Assembly: GCA_944384025.1 (NCBI GenBank)
Contig: CALWRS010000003.1
Location: 124,001 to 188,000, forward strand
DNA length: 64,000 nucleotides
Source of the DNA: an uncultured Lachnospiraceae bacterium
GTDB lineage: Bacteria > Bacillota > Clostridia > Lachnospirales > Lachnospiraceae
Direction: 5' to 3'
The notes beneath the pieces were generated by a model. The model was not told the origin of the DNA, made no database searches, and saw only the letters and a program-made list of their open reading frames with translations. Both the position numbers and the translations under genes were made by a program. Shown piece by piece: positions 25,915 through 34,981 of the stretch (position 1 is the first letter of the stretch; each line of letters opens with the position of its first letter).

Positions 25915-26052
25915 AGAAGCGTATCCTCTCCGCCATAGCCTTTTTCCAGTTTATGGGAGATTTGAAAAAATATACCGGAAATTTTTTGGAGGAAAAAAAG
26001 GAAAAGCGATTTTTTTGTTGAATAATAATACAGGGAATTTTCGGAGGTGGGC

Positions 26053-27066
26053 ATGACAAACATTAGAGAAATGCTTGAACAAAGGGAGCGGCAAATGCTT
26101 TCCCCATATGCAGCTTTTTCCGACGCCAGCAAAGGACGCAAAAAAGAAGAAGCCGCGTGCGACATTCGCCCTGTTTTTCAAAGGGATCGCGACCGGATCA
26201 TTCACTCGAAGTCTTTTCGGCGGCTGAAAGATAAAACGCAAGTGTTTTTGACGCCAGAGGGCGATCACTATCGTACCCGCATGACGCATACGCTGGAAGT
26301 CTCGCAGATTGCGCGTTCGATTTCCCGGGCGCTTATGCTAAACGAAGACCTTACGGAAGCAATTGCTCTTGGACATGACCTTGGGCACACGCCGTTTGGA
26401 CATGCCGGAGAGCGCGCGTTAAACCGAGTTTGTCCGGAAGGCTTCCGGCACCAGGAGCAGAGCGTGCGTGTTACGGAGCTTCACGAAAAGGAAGGCCGTG
26501 GGCTGAATTTGACACTCGAAGTGCTAGACGGCATAAAAAACCATCAAACGGCCGGCCGTCCGGCAACGTTAGAAGGAGCGGTTGTCCGCTTAGCGGATAA
26601 AATCGCTTACGTCAATCACGACATCGACGACGCGATTCGCGGTCGGATTATTTGCGAAGAAGATCTCCCCGGAGAATTAACGGAGGTTCTTGGGCACAGC
26701 CTGAAGGAGCGGCTGAATACGCTTGTGCACGACATTGTAACAAACAGCTACGGAAAGTCGGAGATTATCATGTCGCAGCCTGTAGAGAGCGCGATGTTTG
26801 CTTTGCGAAAGTACATGTTCGCAAGCGTATACACGAACCCGGTTGCAAAAGGGCAGGAGAGCAAGGCGGAACAGATGATAGAGATGCTCTACGCGTACTA
26901 CCGGACGCATCTGGATTTTTTGCCGGAAGAGTATCTTCGCTTAGCAGAACAAAGAGGGGAATCGGCGGATCGCATTGTAGCCGACTACATTGCGGGGATG
27001 ACGGACAAGTATGCCGTCAGTCGCTTTAGCGATATTATGATTCCAAAAGCTTGGGGTGTTTACTAA
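26053..27066 (+). CDS. dgt: deoxyguanosinetriphosphate triphosphohydrolase-like protein
   Basis: An HD-domain dNTP triphosphohydrolase that releases tripolyphosphate and tunes dNTP pools. Metal-binding motifs are RTRMTHTLEVSQIARSI, then ALGHDLGHTPFGHAGERAL, and the distal aspartate in KIAYVNHDIDDAIRG. ATG 26053 is preferred to GTG 26047 because GGAGG overlaps the GTG. This gives 337 residues. It shares one base with the dnaG start (TAATG), so dgt-dnaG-rpoD is probably one unit. I see no convincing sigma-A promoter in the 138 bp between it and the divergent flippase gene. Confidence 0.93.
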   Translation: MTNIREMLEQRERQMLSPYAAFSDASKGRKKEEAACDIRPVFQRDRDRIIHSKSFRRLKDKTQVFLTPEGDHYRTRMTHTLEVSQIARSISRALMLNEDLTEAIALGHDLGHTPFGHAGERALNRVCPEGFRHQEQSVRVTELHEKEGRGLNLTLEVLDGIKNHQTAGRPATLEGAVVRLADKIAYVNHDIDDAIRGRIICEEDLPGELTEVLGHSLKERLNTLVHDIVTNSYGKSEIIMSQPVESAMFALRKYMFASVYTNPVAKGQESKAEQMIEMLYAYYRTHLDFLPEEYLRLAEQRGESADRIVADYIAGMTDKYAVSRFSDIMIPKAWGVY

Positions 27067-28844
27067 TGTATTACTCTGACCAGATTATTGACGAGGTGCG
27101 CAGCCGAAACGATATCGTGGATGTTGTGGGGTCGTACGTAAAATTAAAAAGGAGCGGGAGCGGTTATCAGGGCTTATGCCCTTTTCACAGCGAGAAAACT
27201 CCTTCGTTTCACGTAAATCCTTCGCGCCAGACGTATAAGTGCTTTGGCTGCGGAAAAGGCGGGAACGTCTTTACCTTTTTGATGGAATACGAAAATTTCT
27301 CGTTTCCCGAAGCCTTGCGCTATCTCGCGGAGAGAAGCGGCGTAGAGCTTCCGAAAGAAGACGTTTCCAAACAGCAGCAAAAGCGCGCCGAGGAGCGCAG
27401 CCGCCTTCAGGCCGTATATAAAGAAGCGGCTACGTATTACTACCAAAGACTTCGCTCCCCGGCAGGGCAGAACGCATACCGGTATTTGCTTGAGCGCGGT
27501 CTTAGCGAAGAGACAATTATAAGATTCGGATTGGGCTACAGCGACAGCAAGCTGTATCCGCTTTTGAAAAAAGAAGGGTATTCCGACGAGTTTTTAAGCA
27601 AAAGCGGACTGTTTACGTATACGGAAGAGCGCGGCGTAAGAGACAAGTTCTGGAACCGGGTCATGTTTCCTATTATGGATGCAAACAGCAAGGTCATTGC
27701 ATTTGGCGGTCGGGTTATGGGCGACGGAATGCCCAAGTACTTAAATTCTCCTGAAACAGAGATTTTTGAAAAGAGCCGCCACCTATACGGCTTGCATGTG
27801 GCGCGCAGGACAAAACGTCCGTATATGCTTCTTTGTGAAGGATATATGGATACAATTGCGCTGCACCAAGCGGGATTTGACAACGCTGTGGCGTCGCTTG
27901 GCACCGCGCTGACCGGACTGCAGGCAAATCTTTTGCGCCGTTATACGAAGGAAGTAGCGATTACGTACGACAGCGACGGAGCCGGGCAGAAGGCGGCGCT
28001 TCGCGCAATTCCTATTTTGCGGGAAGCGGGAATTAAAACGCGCGTTGTAAATTTGCGTCCGTATAAAGACCCCGACGAGTTTGTGAAGGCACTTGGCGCT
28101 AGGGCATACGAAGAGCGCGTAGAGCAGGCGGAGAGCAGCTTCTTTTTTGAGCTTCGAGTTTTGTCGGAAGAGTTTGACAGAAACGACCCGGAAGATAAGA
28201 TGCGTTTTTACCAAGAAGCGGCAAAAAAAATGCTTTTGTTTCCGGACGAGCTGGAGCGCAACACATATATACAGGCATTTTGCAAAGAATATTATGTTCC
28301 GGTTGACGAATTTCGTAAGCTGGTTAATCGGCTGGGCAGTCAGTCGTCGTTTCAGAAAAACTACGAAGAAGTTCGTGCAAAAGACCGCAAGGAGTTCTCA
28401 CAGCGAAGCAAGCCGGAGAACGGTCTTCGAACCGCGCAGAAGCTTTTGCTTACGTGGTGCGTGGAGCAGCCGGAATATTTCTCATTGCTTGATGGCATAT
28501 TAGCGCCGGAGGATTTTGAAGAAGGTATTTTTCAAAGCGTAGCGGAAAAATGCTTTTTACAATACCAGGAAGCGGGACGGGTAGACCCTGCGCAGTTAAT
28601 CAGCCGATTTGAAACAAAAGAAGAACAGACGTTAGCGGCGGATATTTGTTCCGCGCGTCTTTACGACGAGTTAAAGCCGGAGGAGCGCCGGAAAGCCTTT
28701 GCCGATACGGTAATTCGCATTAAAAGCCGCAGCCTGGAGCTTGCGGGCGCTAAGGCGGTGCAGGAAAACGATGCAAACCGGCTGCTCACCTTGATGAAGG
28801 AAAAAAAGGAACTTTCGGCGCTTCACAAACGCCTGTTAGGATAA
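27066..28844 (+). CDS. dnaG: DNA primase DnaG
   Basis: Makes RNA primers for replication. The N-terminal zinc-binding domain has C-x2-H, then C-x2-C ([29 protein letters not shown]). The TOPRIM centre follows, with [16 protein letters not shown] and [14 protein letters not shown], and a C-terminal DnaB-interacting helical domain from about 440. The protein has 592 residues. ATG 27066 overlaps the dgt stop. A longer in-frame start at 27051 would add five residues and lacks support. Confidence 0.97.
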   Translation: MYYSDQIIDEVRSRNDIVDVVGSYVKLKRSGSGYQGLCPFHSEKTPSFHVNPSRQTYKCFGCGKGGNVFTFLMEYENFSFPEALRYLAERSGVELPKEDVSKQQQKRAEERSRLQAVYKEAATYYYQRLRSPAGQNAYRYLLERGLSEETIIRFGLGYSDSKLYPLLKKEGYSDEFLSKSGLFTYTEERGVRDKFWNRVMFPIMDANSKVIAFGGRVMGDGMPKYLNSPETEIFEKSRHLYGLHVARRTKRPYMLLCEGYMDTIALHQAGFDNAVASLGTALTGLQANLLRRYTKEVAITYDSDGAGQKAALRAIPILREAGIKTRVVNLRPYKDPDEFVKALGARAYEERVEQAESSFFFELRVLSEEFDRNDPEDKMRFYQEAAKKMLLFPDELERNTYIQAFCKEYYVPVDEFRKLVNRLGSQSSFQKNYEEVRAKDRKEFSQRSKPENGLRTAQKLLLTWCVEQPEYFSLLDGILAPEDFEEGIFQSVAEKCFLQYQEAGRVDPAQLISRFETKEEQTLAADICSARLYDELKPEERRKAFADTVIRIKSRSLELAGAKAVQENDANRLLTLMKEKKELSALHKRLLG

Positions 28845-28893
28845 GCAACACAGAAAAAAGAAGCCCGGTCGTTCCGGGGGACGGAGGTTTCCA

Positions 28894-30048
28894 ATGGAAG
28901 AGGAAAAACAGGAAGAAAAGAAAATCGAATCGGAACAGGAGACCAAAGCGGATAGTTTTTACCGCTTTCAGGAAAAACTGGGGCAATTGCAGGAATTTGC
29001 AAAATCCAAGAAGAACGTGCTGGAATACCAGGAGATTATTGACTTCTTTGAAGGGATTCCTTTGACGCCGGAAAGCCTTGAAAAAGTCTACGACTACTTA
29101 GAGAGAAATAACGTAGACGTTTTGCGCAAAGACAGCGTTGACGAAATTGAGGAGATTCCGGTGACCGTGGAAGAAGAGCCGGAGCTTGAGACGATAGACT
29201 TGTCGGTTCCCGACGGTGTCAGCTTAGAAGATCCGGTTCGCATGTATCTAAAGGAAATCGGCAAGGTGCCGCTTTTAACGGCGGAAGAAGAAGTTGCCTT
29301 ATCCGAGCGGATGGAGCAAGGCGACGAAAGCGCCAGAAAGCGCCTTGCGGAAGCAAATTTGCGGCTTGTAGTCAGCATTGCCAAGCGTTATATGGGGCGC
29401 GGAATGCAGTTTCTGGACTTAATTCAGGAAGGAAACTTAGGACTGATTAAAGCAGTTGAGAAGTTCGACTACAAAAAAGGCTATAAATTTTCCACCTACG
29501 CAACTTGGTGGATTCGGCAGGCAATCACGCGGGCGATCGCCGACCAAGCCAGAACGATCCGTATCCCCGTGCATATGGTAGAGACGATTAACCGTTTAAT
29601 CCGCGTACAGCGCCAGCTCTTGCAGGAGCTTGGCAGAGAGCCAAGCATGGAAGAGATTGCAAAGGCAATGCGGCTTCCGGTGGAGCGCGTTTTGGAAATT
29701 CAGAAAATATCGCAGGAACCAGTTTCTTTGGAGACGCCTATTGGCGAAGAAGAGGACAGCCATTTGGGAGACTTTCTTCCGGATGAGAACATGCCGATGC
29801 CGGTTGATGCTGCGTCTTTTTCGATGCTGCGGGAACAGCTCTACGACGTTTTAGGAACGCTAACGGACCGAGAGCAAAAGGTGCTGCGACTTCGCTTTGG
29901 GCTGGATGACGGAAGGCAGCGTACTCTTGAGGAGGTTGGGCGCGAATTTGACGTTACCAGAGAGCGAATCCGGCAGATTGAAGCGAAGGCACTGCGAAAG
30001 CTTCGGCATCCGTCAAGAAGCCGGAAGCTGCGCGATTATCTGGAATAA
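28894..30048 (+). CDS. rpoD: housekeeping RNA polymerase sigma factor RpoD (SigA)
   Basis: The primary sigma factor. A charged, helical region 1.1 (residues 1-100) is followed by 1.2 ([21 protein letters not shown]). Region 2 is [20 protein letters not shown] and [17 protein letters not shown]. The 3.0 helix [15 protein letters not shown] is present. Region 4 ends [19 protein letters not shown] with [10 protein letters not shown] as the -35 recognition helix. 384 residues is normal. A GGACGGAGG RBS stands before the ATG. dnaG-rpoD is the classical macromolecular-synthesis arrangement. Confidence 0.98.
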   Translation: MEEEKQEEKKIESEQETKADSFYRFQEKLGQLQEFAKSKKNVLEYQEIIDFFEGIPLTPESLEKVYDYLERNNVDVLRKDSVDEIEEIPVTVEEEPELETIDLSVPDGVSLEDPVRMYLKEIGKVPLLTAEEEVALSERMEQGDESARKRLAEANLRLVVSIAKRYMGRGMQFLDLIQEGNLGLIKAVEKFDYKKGYKFSTYATWWIRQAITRAIADQARTIRIPVHMVETINRLIRVQRQLLQELGREPSMEEIAKAMRLPVERVLEIQKISQEPVSLETPIGEEEDSHLGDFLPDENMPMPVDAASFSMLREQLYDVLGTLTDREQKVLRLRFGLDDGRQRTLEEVGREFDVTRERIRQIEAKALRKLRHPSRSRKLRDYLE

Positions 30049-30065
30049 GGCGCTAATTAAAGGTT

Positions 30066-30758
30066 ATGCATTTATCAGAACGATTAAAAATGGTTGCGGG
30101 GCTTGTTGCGCCCTGTAAGACGCTGGCGGACGTTGGCTGCGACCACGGCTACTTGTCAATCTGGCTTTTGCGGCAAGGCGTATGCAGCAGGGCGATTGCG
30201 ATGGATTTGCGGGAAGGACCGCTTTTCCATGCGAAGGAGAACCGGCGTTTTTTCCACATGGAAAACCGGATGGAGCTTCGGCGCTCGGACGGGCTTGCCA
30301 TGCTAAAAGAAGGCGAAGCGGACGCAATTGTGCTAGCTGGTATGGGAGGCGCGCTGATGCAAACGCTTTTAGAGCGGGACATGCTTTGTGCAAAAGGCGC
30401 TTCTCAGCTTATTTTGCAGCCGCAGTCGGAAATTCCGGAAGTGCGAAAATTTCTCCATAGAGCGGGTTTTCGGATTCGCGCGGAGCAGATGTGCTTTGAA
30501 GCCGGAAAATATTATACGGCCATGCGCGCAGAGCCGGGGACGGAACCGGCGTATACGCAGGAAGAGTATTTGGCAGGAAAACGGCTGATAGAGGTCTCGC
30601 ACCCGGTGGCAGCGGCATATATTGCACTGTTGGTAGAAAAACGCCGCCGCGTGCTGGAGGGACTTTCCCTTGCCGACCCGGAAAAGGTCGTAGAAAATCT
30701 GAAAAACGCGCAGGAAGCGCTTCAGACGGCACAGCGGGCACTGGCGCAGCTTGGATAG
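30066..30758 (+). CDS. trmK: tRNA (adenine22-N1)-methyltransferase TrmK
   Basis: A class I SAM methyltransferase that modifies A22 in the D-loop region of tRNA. The SAM-binding motif LADVGCDHGYLSIWLLRQG is near residue 20 and VLAGMGGALMQTLL near 90, both typical of TrmK. A C-terminal helical coiled-coil region follows. It sits 17 bp after rpoD, the conserved Firmicute position (YqfN). The weak RBS suggests coupling. 230 residues fits the family. Confidence 0.9.
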   Translation: MHLSERLKMVAGLVAPCKTLADVGCDHGYLSIWLLRQGVCSRAIAMDLREGPLFHAKENRRFFHMENRMELRRSDGLAMLKEGEADAIVLAGMGGALMQTLLERDMLCAKGASQLILQPQSEIPEVRKFLHRAGFRIRAEQMCFEAGKYYTAMRAEPGTEPAYTQEEYLAGKRLIEVSHPVAAAYIALLVEKRRRVLEGLSLADPEKVVENLKNAQEALQTAQRALAQLG

Positions 30759-30776
30759 AAGAAAGAGGAAGGTAGG

Positions 30777-32270
30777 ATGCAGGAAGAACAAGCAATTCAT
30801 GGGGAAATGGAAGGGCGCCGGATTTATGCGCGGGGGCTTACGATGCTTTTAATGGCGGCGCTAAAAAACTTATACGGATTAGAAGCGGCAAGCAGCTTTC
30901 GCGTGGAACATCGTCTTGGAGATGGGCTGTATTGTGAAAGCGGGGCAATCGAATTTAGCGACGCTGTGCGGGACGCTTTGCAGGCGGAAATGCATCGTCT
31001 TGTAGAAAAAAATTGCCCTATAGAAAAAGAAGTTATGGATGTAAAGAGCGCCGCCCGCTTGTTTGGAGAAGCGGGAATGCGCGATAAAGCGCAGGTTTTG
31101 CGTTTTCGGCGAAACTCTCGAATGACGCTGTATTGTCTTGATGGCTACCGCGATTACTTTTACGGGCCGATGCCGCCTTTTACCGGCTGCCTTTCGTGTT
31201 TTGCATTGCATCGGTATCGGGAAGGCATTCTTCTTATGCTTCCGGAAGACCTTTCTGCGATGCAGGTTGCAAAGCCGGTTTTGCGTGAGAAGCTGTATGC
31301 AACGCTTCAGGAAGCAAATCGCTGGGGACGCGCGATGGGCGTGGAAACGGTTGGAAATCTAAATAACGTAATTTCAAGCGGCGGGATTGAAAATCTGATT
31401 TTGCTGCAGGAGGCGCTGCAGGAGCGTAAAATCTCTGAATTGGCGGAGATTATCGCGAGGCGGGAAGGGTGCAAGTTTGTGATGATTGCCGGGCCGTCTT
31501 CTTCCGGAAAAACGACGTTTTCGCACCGTTTGTCCATTCAGCTTCGTTCCCTTGGACTGCGTCCGCACCCTATTGCCCTTGACAACTACTATAAAGACCG
31601 GGAGCTTGCGCCGAAAAATCCCGACGGAACGTACGATCTAGAATGCCTAGAGGCTCTTGACGTAGCGCTTTTTAACGAGCAAATGACGGCGCTTTTGCGC
31701 GGCGAAACCGTATCGATGCCAGAGTTTAATTTTAAAACCGGCAAGTCGGAGCGACGTGGGAAGATGCTGACGCTTCGAAACGATGATATTCTCGTTATTG
31801 AGGGAATTCACGGCTTAAACGACGCGCTTTCCTACTCTTTGCCAAAGGAGAGCAAGTACAAAGTTTATATTAGCGCGCTGGCGGAATTGAATCTCGATTT
31901 GCATAACCGTATTTCGACGACCGACGGCAGACTTTTGCGGCGGATTGTGCGCGACGCAAGGACACGGGGCAGCTCGGCAAGGGAAACGATTTCCATGTGG
32001 CCCTCGGTTCGCCACGGAGAAGAACACTACATCTTCCCGTTTCAGGAAGACGCAGACTATATGTTTAACTCTGCGCTTATTTACGAGTTTGCAGTTTTAA
32101 AACAATACGCAGAGCCGCTTTTGTTCGGCATTCCGGAAGACTGCGCAGAGTGGGTAGAGGCGAAGCGTCTTTTGAAGTTTTTGGACTTCTTCCTTGGAAT
32201 TCCAAACGATTCGGTTCCGCGCAATTCGATCTTGCGCGAATTCATCGGAAACAGCTGTTTTACAAGCTGA
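30777..32270 (+). CDS. nucleoside (uridine-like) kinase with N-terminal ThrRS-like domain
   Basis: A cytoplasmic P-loop kinase of the phosphoribulokinase/uridine kinase family. The kinase half has Walker A GPSSSGKTTFSHRL at residues 239-247, IALDNYYKDRE, MPEFNFKTGKSE and VIEGIHGLND. The first 230 residues resemble the second additional domain of threonyl-tRNA synthetase (HRLGDGLYCES, FGEAGMRDKA) and lack a TGS domain. This architecture is common in Clostridia, and the true substrate is uncertain. It has 497 residues and overlaps a small terminator at its stop codon. Confidence 0.87.
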   Translation: MQEEQAIHGEMEGRRIYARGLTMLLMAALKNLYGLEAASSFRVEHRLGDGLYCESGAIEFSDAVRDALQAEMHRLVEKNCPIEKEVMDVKSAARLFGEAGMRDKAQVLRFRRNSRMTLYCLDGYRDYFYGPMPPFTGCLSCFALHRYREGILLMLPEDLSAMQVAKPVLREKLYATLQEANRWGRAMGVETVGNLNNVISSGGIENLILLQEALQERKISELAEIIARREGCKFVMIAGPSSSGKTTFSHRLSIQLRSLGLRPHPIALDNYYKDRELAPKNPDGTYDLECLEALDVALFNEQMTALLRGETVSMPEFNFKTGKSERRGKMLTLRNDDILVIEGIHGLNDALSYSLPKESKYKVYISALAELNLDLHNRISTTDGRLLRRIVRDARTRGSSARETISMWPSVRHGEEHYIFPFQEDADYMFNSALIYEFAVLKQYAEPLLFGIPEDCAEWVEAKRLLKFLDFFLGIPNDSVPRNSILREFIGNSCFTS

Positions 32271-32288
32271 AAAAGCGCTTGCTTTTTT
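32270..32288 (+). terminator. weak terminator after the nucleoside kinase gene
   Basis: A 7-bp stem AAAAAGC / GCTTTTT with a GCTT loop and terminal T. It begins at the last base of the stop codon. It may be only partly effective, letting transcription reach rnpB. Confidence 0.5.
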
Positions 32289-32311
32289 GGGCGCGGAAAT
32301 GGTAAGATAAG

Positions 32312-32674
32312 TCGGAGCGGCACAGATGGTCGCGCCGCGTCTGCGGTGAGGAAAGTCCGGGCTATACAGGGCAGGGTGCCGGATAACGTCCGGTGGAGGC
32401 GACTCTAAGGCTAGTGCAACAGAAAAGAAACCGCCGTCCTTTTTGGGCGGTAAGGGTGGAATGGCAGTGTAAGAGACTACCGCCTTTCTGGTAACAGGAA
32501 GGGCTGTGTAAACCCCACTCATAGCAAGACCAGACAGAAGGCGATACGGCGGCCCGTCGTGCCTTCGGGTAGGTTGCGTTTTCGGTGCGAAAGCGCCGGA
32601 AGGAGCTGCATGGTAACATGCAGTCAAGAAAGATGACCATCGAATACAGAACCCGGCTTATCGTGTGGCTCCAG
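32312..32674 (+). ncRNA. rnpB: RNase P RNA (bacterial type A)
   Basis: The catalytic RNA of RNase P, which matures tRNA 5' ends. Conserved segments are GAGGAAAGTCCGGGC (32348-32362), AGTGCAACAGAAA, GTAAACCCC and ACAGAACCCGGCTTA (32646-32660). The P1 helix forms from 32314-32323 and 32663-32672 with one mismatch. The length of about 360 nt and the loop pattern fit the ancestral type A rather than the Bacillus type B. A strong terminator follows within 2-5 bp. Exact ends are estimates. Confidence 0.95.
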
Positions 32675-32675
32675 A

Positions 32676-32717
32676 GCCTCTTTCAGGGATTTTCTTCCTG
32701 AAAGAGGCTTATTTTTT
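32676..32717 (+). terminator. rho-independent terminator after rnpB
   Basis: A 12-bp perfect stem (32676-32687 with 32697-32708), a nine-base loop and TTATTTTTT. Confidence 0.9.
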
Positions 32718-32735
32718 ACGAATCGGCATAAAAAT

Positions 32736-32763
32736 TGTAACAATTCTGTAACAACTCCGTAAC
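32736..32763 (+). promoter_or_regulatory. triple WalR-like direct repeat upstream of the SleB-type hydrolase
   Basis: TGTAAC (32736), TGTAAC (32747) and CGTAAC (32758) recur every 11 bp. The first two match TGTWAH-N5-TGTWAH exactly; the third differs in its first base. A possible -10, CATAAA, stands at 32783-32788. The box begins 19 bp after the rnpB terminator and is 205 bp before the hydrolase gene. WalR regulates wall hydrolases, which makes it the leading candidate. PhoP-type regulators also use 11-bp direct repeats. Confidence 0.45.
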
Positions 32764-32889
32764 AAACCCTACTGTCGTATTGCATAAATTTCATGGGAAA
32801 AAGCCCGGTTGTTTTTATCTATTTTGACGGAGGTGACAAAAATCCCCAAAACTTGCGCGGACAGGTTTCACGAAATTGCCGTAGGGTCA

Positions 32890-32918
32890 TTGACACGATT
32901 TGGAAATTCAGGTAAAGT
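32890..32918 (+). promoter_or_regulatory. predicted sigma-A promoter for the SleB-type hydrolase
   Basis: TTGACA at 32890-32895, a 17-bp spacer, TAAAGT at 32913-32918, 50 bp before the start codon. Confidence 0.6.
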
Positions 32919-32968
32919 TTCCGTAACCTCTTTAGAAGAGGGTTAAATACATTTCAAGGAGAAAACAT

Positions 32969-33934
32969 ATGGATAGTAGAAAGACCTTTCTACGAAAGAC
33001 AATTTGTACGCTCCTCATTCTTTCGCTGTTTGTAGCGGGATGCTTTTCCGTAAACGTTTGGAAGCGCGGCTGGAAGAAGGCGAAGGCGGCAGATTGGGAT
33101 ACCACGGTTCTTTTGGTTCCAAGAGCAGAACGGTCCTTAATACTGATTGAGGAAGATGGAGAAATTCGTACGGAGCTATTGTACGATTTGGTAGAAAACG
33201 AGCAAATATTCTCGGAAGATACTTTTAACAATATTCTGGAAAGCCCTGAATGGGACGATTTGGAACGTGCGCAATGGGAGCTGCTTCTTCAGCGTACAAG
33301 AATGCAGCAGCAGTTAGAAGCCATGTATGCGCAGCGCCAGGAAGCTTTGCTTTCGGAATACGGAAAATACCGAGAGGAGCTAAAAGCGGCTGAAGAAGCC
33401 TTAAGAGAGCAGGAGGCGAGAGAGCAGGCTGCGAAAGAACAGGCAGCAAAAGCGCAGGCAGCAAAAGAGCAGGCCGCAAAGGAACAGGCTGCAAAAGAAG
33501 AAGCAGCAAAAAAAGCGGTTTACTGCGTTGTCAACTATCGAGGAAGTGAAAAAATAACGATCACACAGGAAGACTATCAGTGTCTGCTGCGGATTGTGCA
33601 GGCGGAAGCCGGCGGAGAAGATACGTACGGCAGACGGTTGGTAGCAAACGTAATATTAAACCGTGTTCTAGACGACGAATTTCCAAACAGCGTTGTAGGC
33701 GTTGTGTTCCAAAAGGGTCAATTTTCACCGATTCGAAACGGAGCTTATGACCGCGCTGTAGTTTCGGAGTCTACAAAAGCTGTGGTAAATGAAGTGCTAA
33801 AAGACGGCGTAGATGAGGCAAACGGCGCGTTGTACTTCTTTGCAAGAAAGTACACCAGCGCGGAAAAAGCTGCCTGGTTTGATACAGCGCTAACAAAAGT
33901 AGCCGAGCATGGCGTACACGAGTTTTTTAAGTAG
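32969..33934 (+). CDS. exported cell-wall hydrolase, SleB/CwlJ type
   Basis: A likely peptidoglycan hydrolase. The 321-residue protein has an N-terminal signal or anchor helix (residues 9-25, TICTLLILSLFVAGC), and the cysteine could be lipidated. Residues 100-180 form a charged coiled coil that ends in Glu-Gln-Ala-Ala-Lys repeats. The C-terminal Hydrolase_2 domain (about 195-321) starts ITQEDYQCLLRIVQAEAGGE, with the catalytic glutamate in QAEAGGE, and contains FPNSVVGVVFQKGQFSP. Similar proteins act in vegetative wall turnover or spore cortex lysis. The upstream WalR-like box favours the vegetative role. SD AAGGAG precedes the ATG. Confidence 0.88.
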   Translation: MDSRKTFLRKTICTLLILSLFVAGCFSVNVWKRGWKKAKAADWDTTVLLVPRAERSLILIEEDGEIRTELLYDLVENEQIFSEDTFNNILESPEWDDLERAQWELLLQRTRMQQQLEAMYAQRQEALLSEYGKYREELKAAEEALREQEAREQAAKEQAAKAQAAKEQAAKEQAAKEEAAKKAVYCVVNYRGSEKITITQEDYQCLLRIVQAEAGGEDTYGRRLVANVILNRVLDDEFPNSVVGVVFQKGQFSPIRNGAYDRAVVSESTKAVVNEVLKDGVDEANGALYFFARKYTSAEKAAWFDTALTKVAEHGVHEFFK

Positions 33935-33947
33935 AATACGAGAAAAA

Positions 33948-33992
33948 TGGGAAGAGGGCTTCGTCTTTTGGCAAAGCCCTCTTCCCACTTTT
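33948..33992. terminator. bidirectional terminator between the hydrolase and the convergent membrane-protein locus
   Basis: A 14-bp perfect stem (33948-33961 with 33974-33987), a 12-base loop, CTTTTA on the + side and ATTTTTC on the - side. It serves both converging genes. Confidence 0.8.
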
Positions 33993-34245
33993 ACTTAAGA
34001 CTATCTCGGAAATCTTGCAGTTCTTCCTTTGCCTTTTCGATGTCTTTACCGTAGAGTTCACTACGAATATCCGAATACAGGCTGTAAAGATCGCTTCTTA
34101 CGTCCGACCAGTCGCCGTATACTTCACTGCGGGCATCGCTCCACCAATCATATGAATCACTGCGGGCATCGCTCCAGTCGCTGTAGGGGATACTATCCTT
34201 AGCGTCATCGATAATTCCGTCATAATAGTAATCTTTTATATCCTC
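33991..34245 (-). pseudogene. out-of-frame repeat tail (SDxRSD-type) of the membrane-protein gene
   Basis: On the - strand a frame with no start codon is open for 84 codons after a TAA at 34246-34248, and ends at TAA 33991-33993. It encodes an acidic, aromatic repeat: YSDWSDARSDSYDWWSDARS, then YGDWSDVRSDLYSLYSDIRS, then a charged helix EKAKEELQDFRDSL. The frame is -1 relative to the membrane protein upstream and overlaps its last codons. It reads as a true protein segment, not chance, because the repeat unit (D/S)-(W/Y)-S-D-x-R-S recurs four times. I interpret it as the C-terminal domain of the gene at 34236-34763, separated by loss of one base near 34240-34245. A programmed frameshift is an alternative. 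Confidence 0.75.
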
Positions 34246-34763
34246 TTAGTTATCAGCAGCCAAATCGCGCCAACAAACGTAACGACGGCGGCAAATAGCA
34301 GGAGATAATAGCCGATACTCCAAGCGTACCTGTCATCCGAAATACAGTCTTCTTTTAAAACGAAGTTATTAAAACAAAGCAGACCAAAAATCAGCAGGTC
34401 AAAGATCATAACGCCGATGGGCTTTTTAAAGATAGCGAAGAGAGCTGTGATGGCCAAAAACCCGCAGATAATCCAAATAATGATTGACTCAACTAGACCT
34501 TCATCCTCCCCGTACGCGCCTGTTATGAGCTTATTTAATGAAATTAAAGGGAGACGCTCCAGTTCATCAGCGGTTACATCCATTGACTCAACTTCTATTC
34601 GGTGGGGATGCTCTTCAATGTAATCTTTGGTATCGCCGACTGCGGTTATGTACGGCAGGAATAGACCGATTACCATAAGCACTACGCCAGCAAGTGTCAC
34701 CGCAAAGGAAGGAGCAAAGCTTCTTTTTGCGCGCTGTTTTGAATTCAATTCTGTGTTGTTCAT
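34236..34763 (-). CDS. four-helix membrane protein, C-terminus cut by a frameshift
   Basis: Function unknown. The 175-residue product starts at the ATG at 34763, with GGAGGA seven bases upstream on the - strand. Four hydrophobic helices are visible: about 20-41, 99-118, 121-140 and 152-170. A loop of about 50 hydrophilic residues between helices 1 and 2 contains DYIEEHPHRIEVESMD. The frame stops right after the last helix in LLITKRI. A repeat-rich acidic tail continues in the -1 frame (33991-34245), so the intact protein would be about 255 residues. The locus is flanked by a bidirectional terminator and the divergent threonine synthase gene. Confidence 0.7.
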   Translation of the reverse strand: MNNTELNSKQRAKRSFAPSFAVTLAGVVLMVIGLFLPYITAVGDTKDYIEEHPHRIEVESMDVTADELERLPLISLNKLITGAYGEDEGLVESIIIWIICGFLAITALFAIFKKPIGVMIFDLLIFGLLCFNNFVLKEDCISDDRYAWSIGYYLLLFAAVVTFVGAIWLLITKRI

Positions 34764-34892
34764 GTCCGTGTCCTCCAAAAAGATTTTTTAATAGTGGTAG
34801 CTCGCTGCAAAAAAGTGTATCTTTACAGAAAATTATCGGTTTCCTATGTACTTGCCCGATAGCGGAAAGTCGAGTTTGTAGCAGGGAAACGG

Positions 34893-34920
34893 TTGCATAT
34901 TTCCCGCCGATGTGTATAAT
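34893..34920 (+). promoter_or_regulatory. predicted promoter for threonine synthase
   Basis: TTGCAT at 34893-34898, a 16-bp spacer, TATAAT at 34915-34920, 61 bp before the ATG. Confidence 0.6.
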
Positions 34921-34981
34921 GAAATGGAAAGTTTCAGAAGAAAAACAGCGGGCGAGGGAGCGCTCCGCTTTGGAGGATAAT

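Noticed and set aside
25915-26052. Promoters between the flippase and dgt genes
   Set aside because: Several A/T-rich hexamers exist, but none forms a convincing -35/-10 pair on either strand.
32793-32946. Two short ORFs (about 40 and 45 codons) between rnpB and the hydrolase gene
   Set aside because: Neither has a correctly spaced RBS, and both run through the predicted promoter at 32890-32918.
34694-34981. N-terminal extension of threonine synthase
   Set aside because: It crosses a good promoter and the divergent gene; the family start is at 34982 with an RBS.
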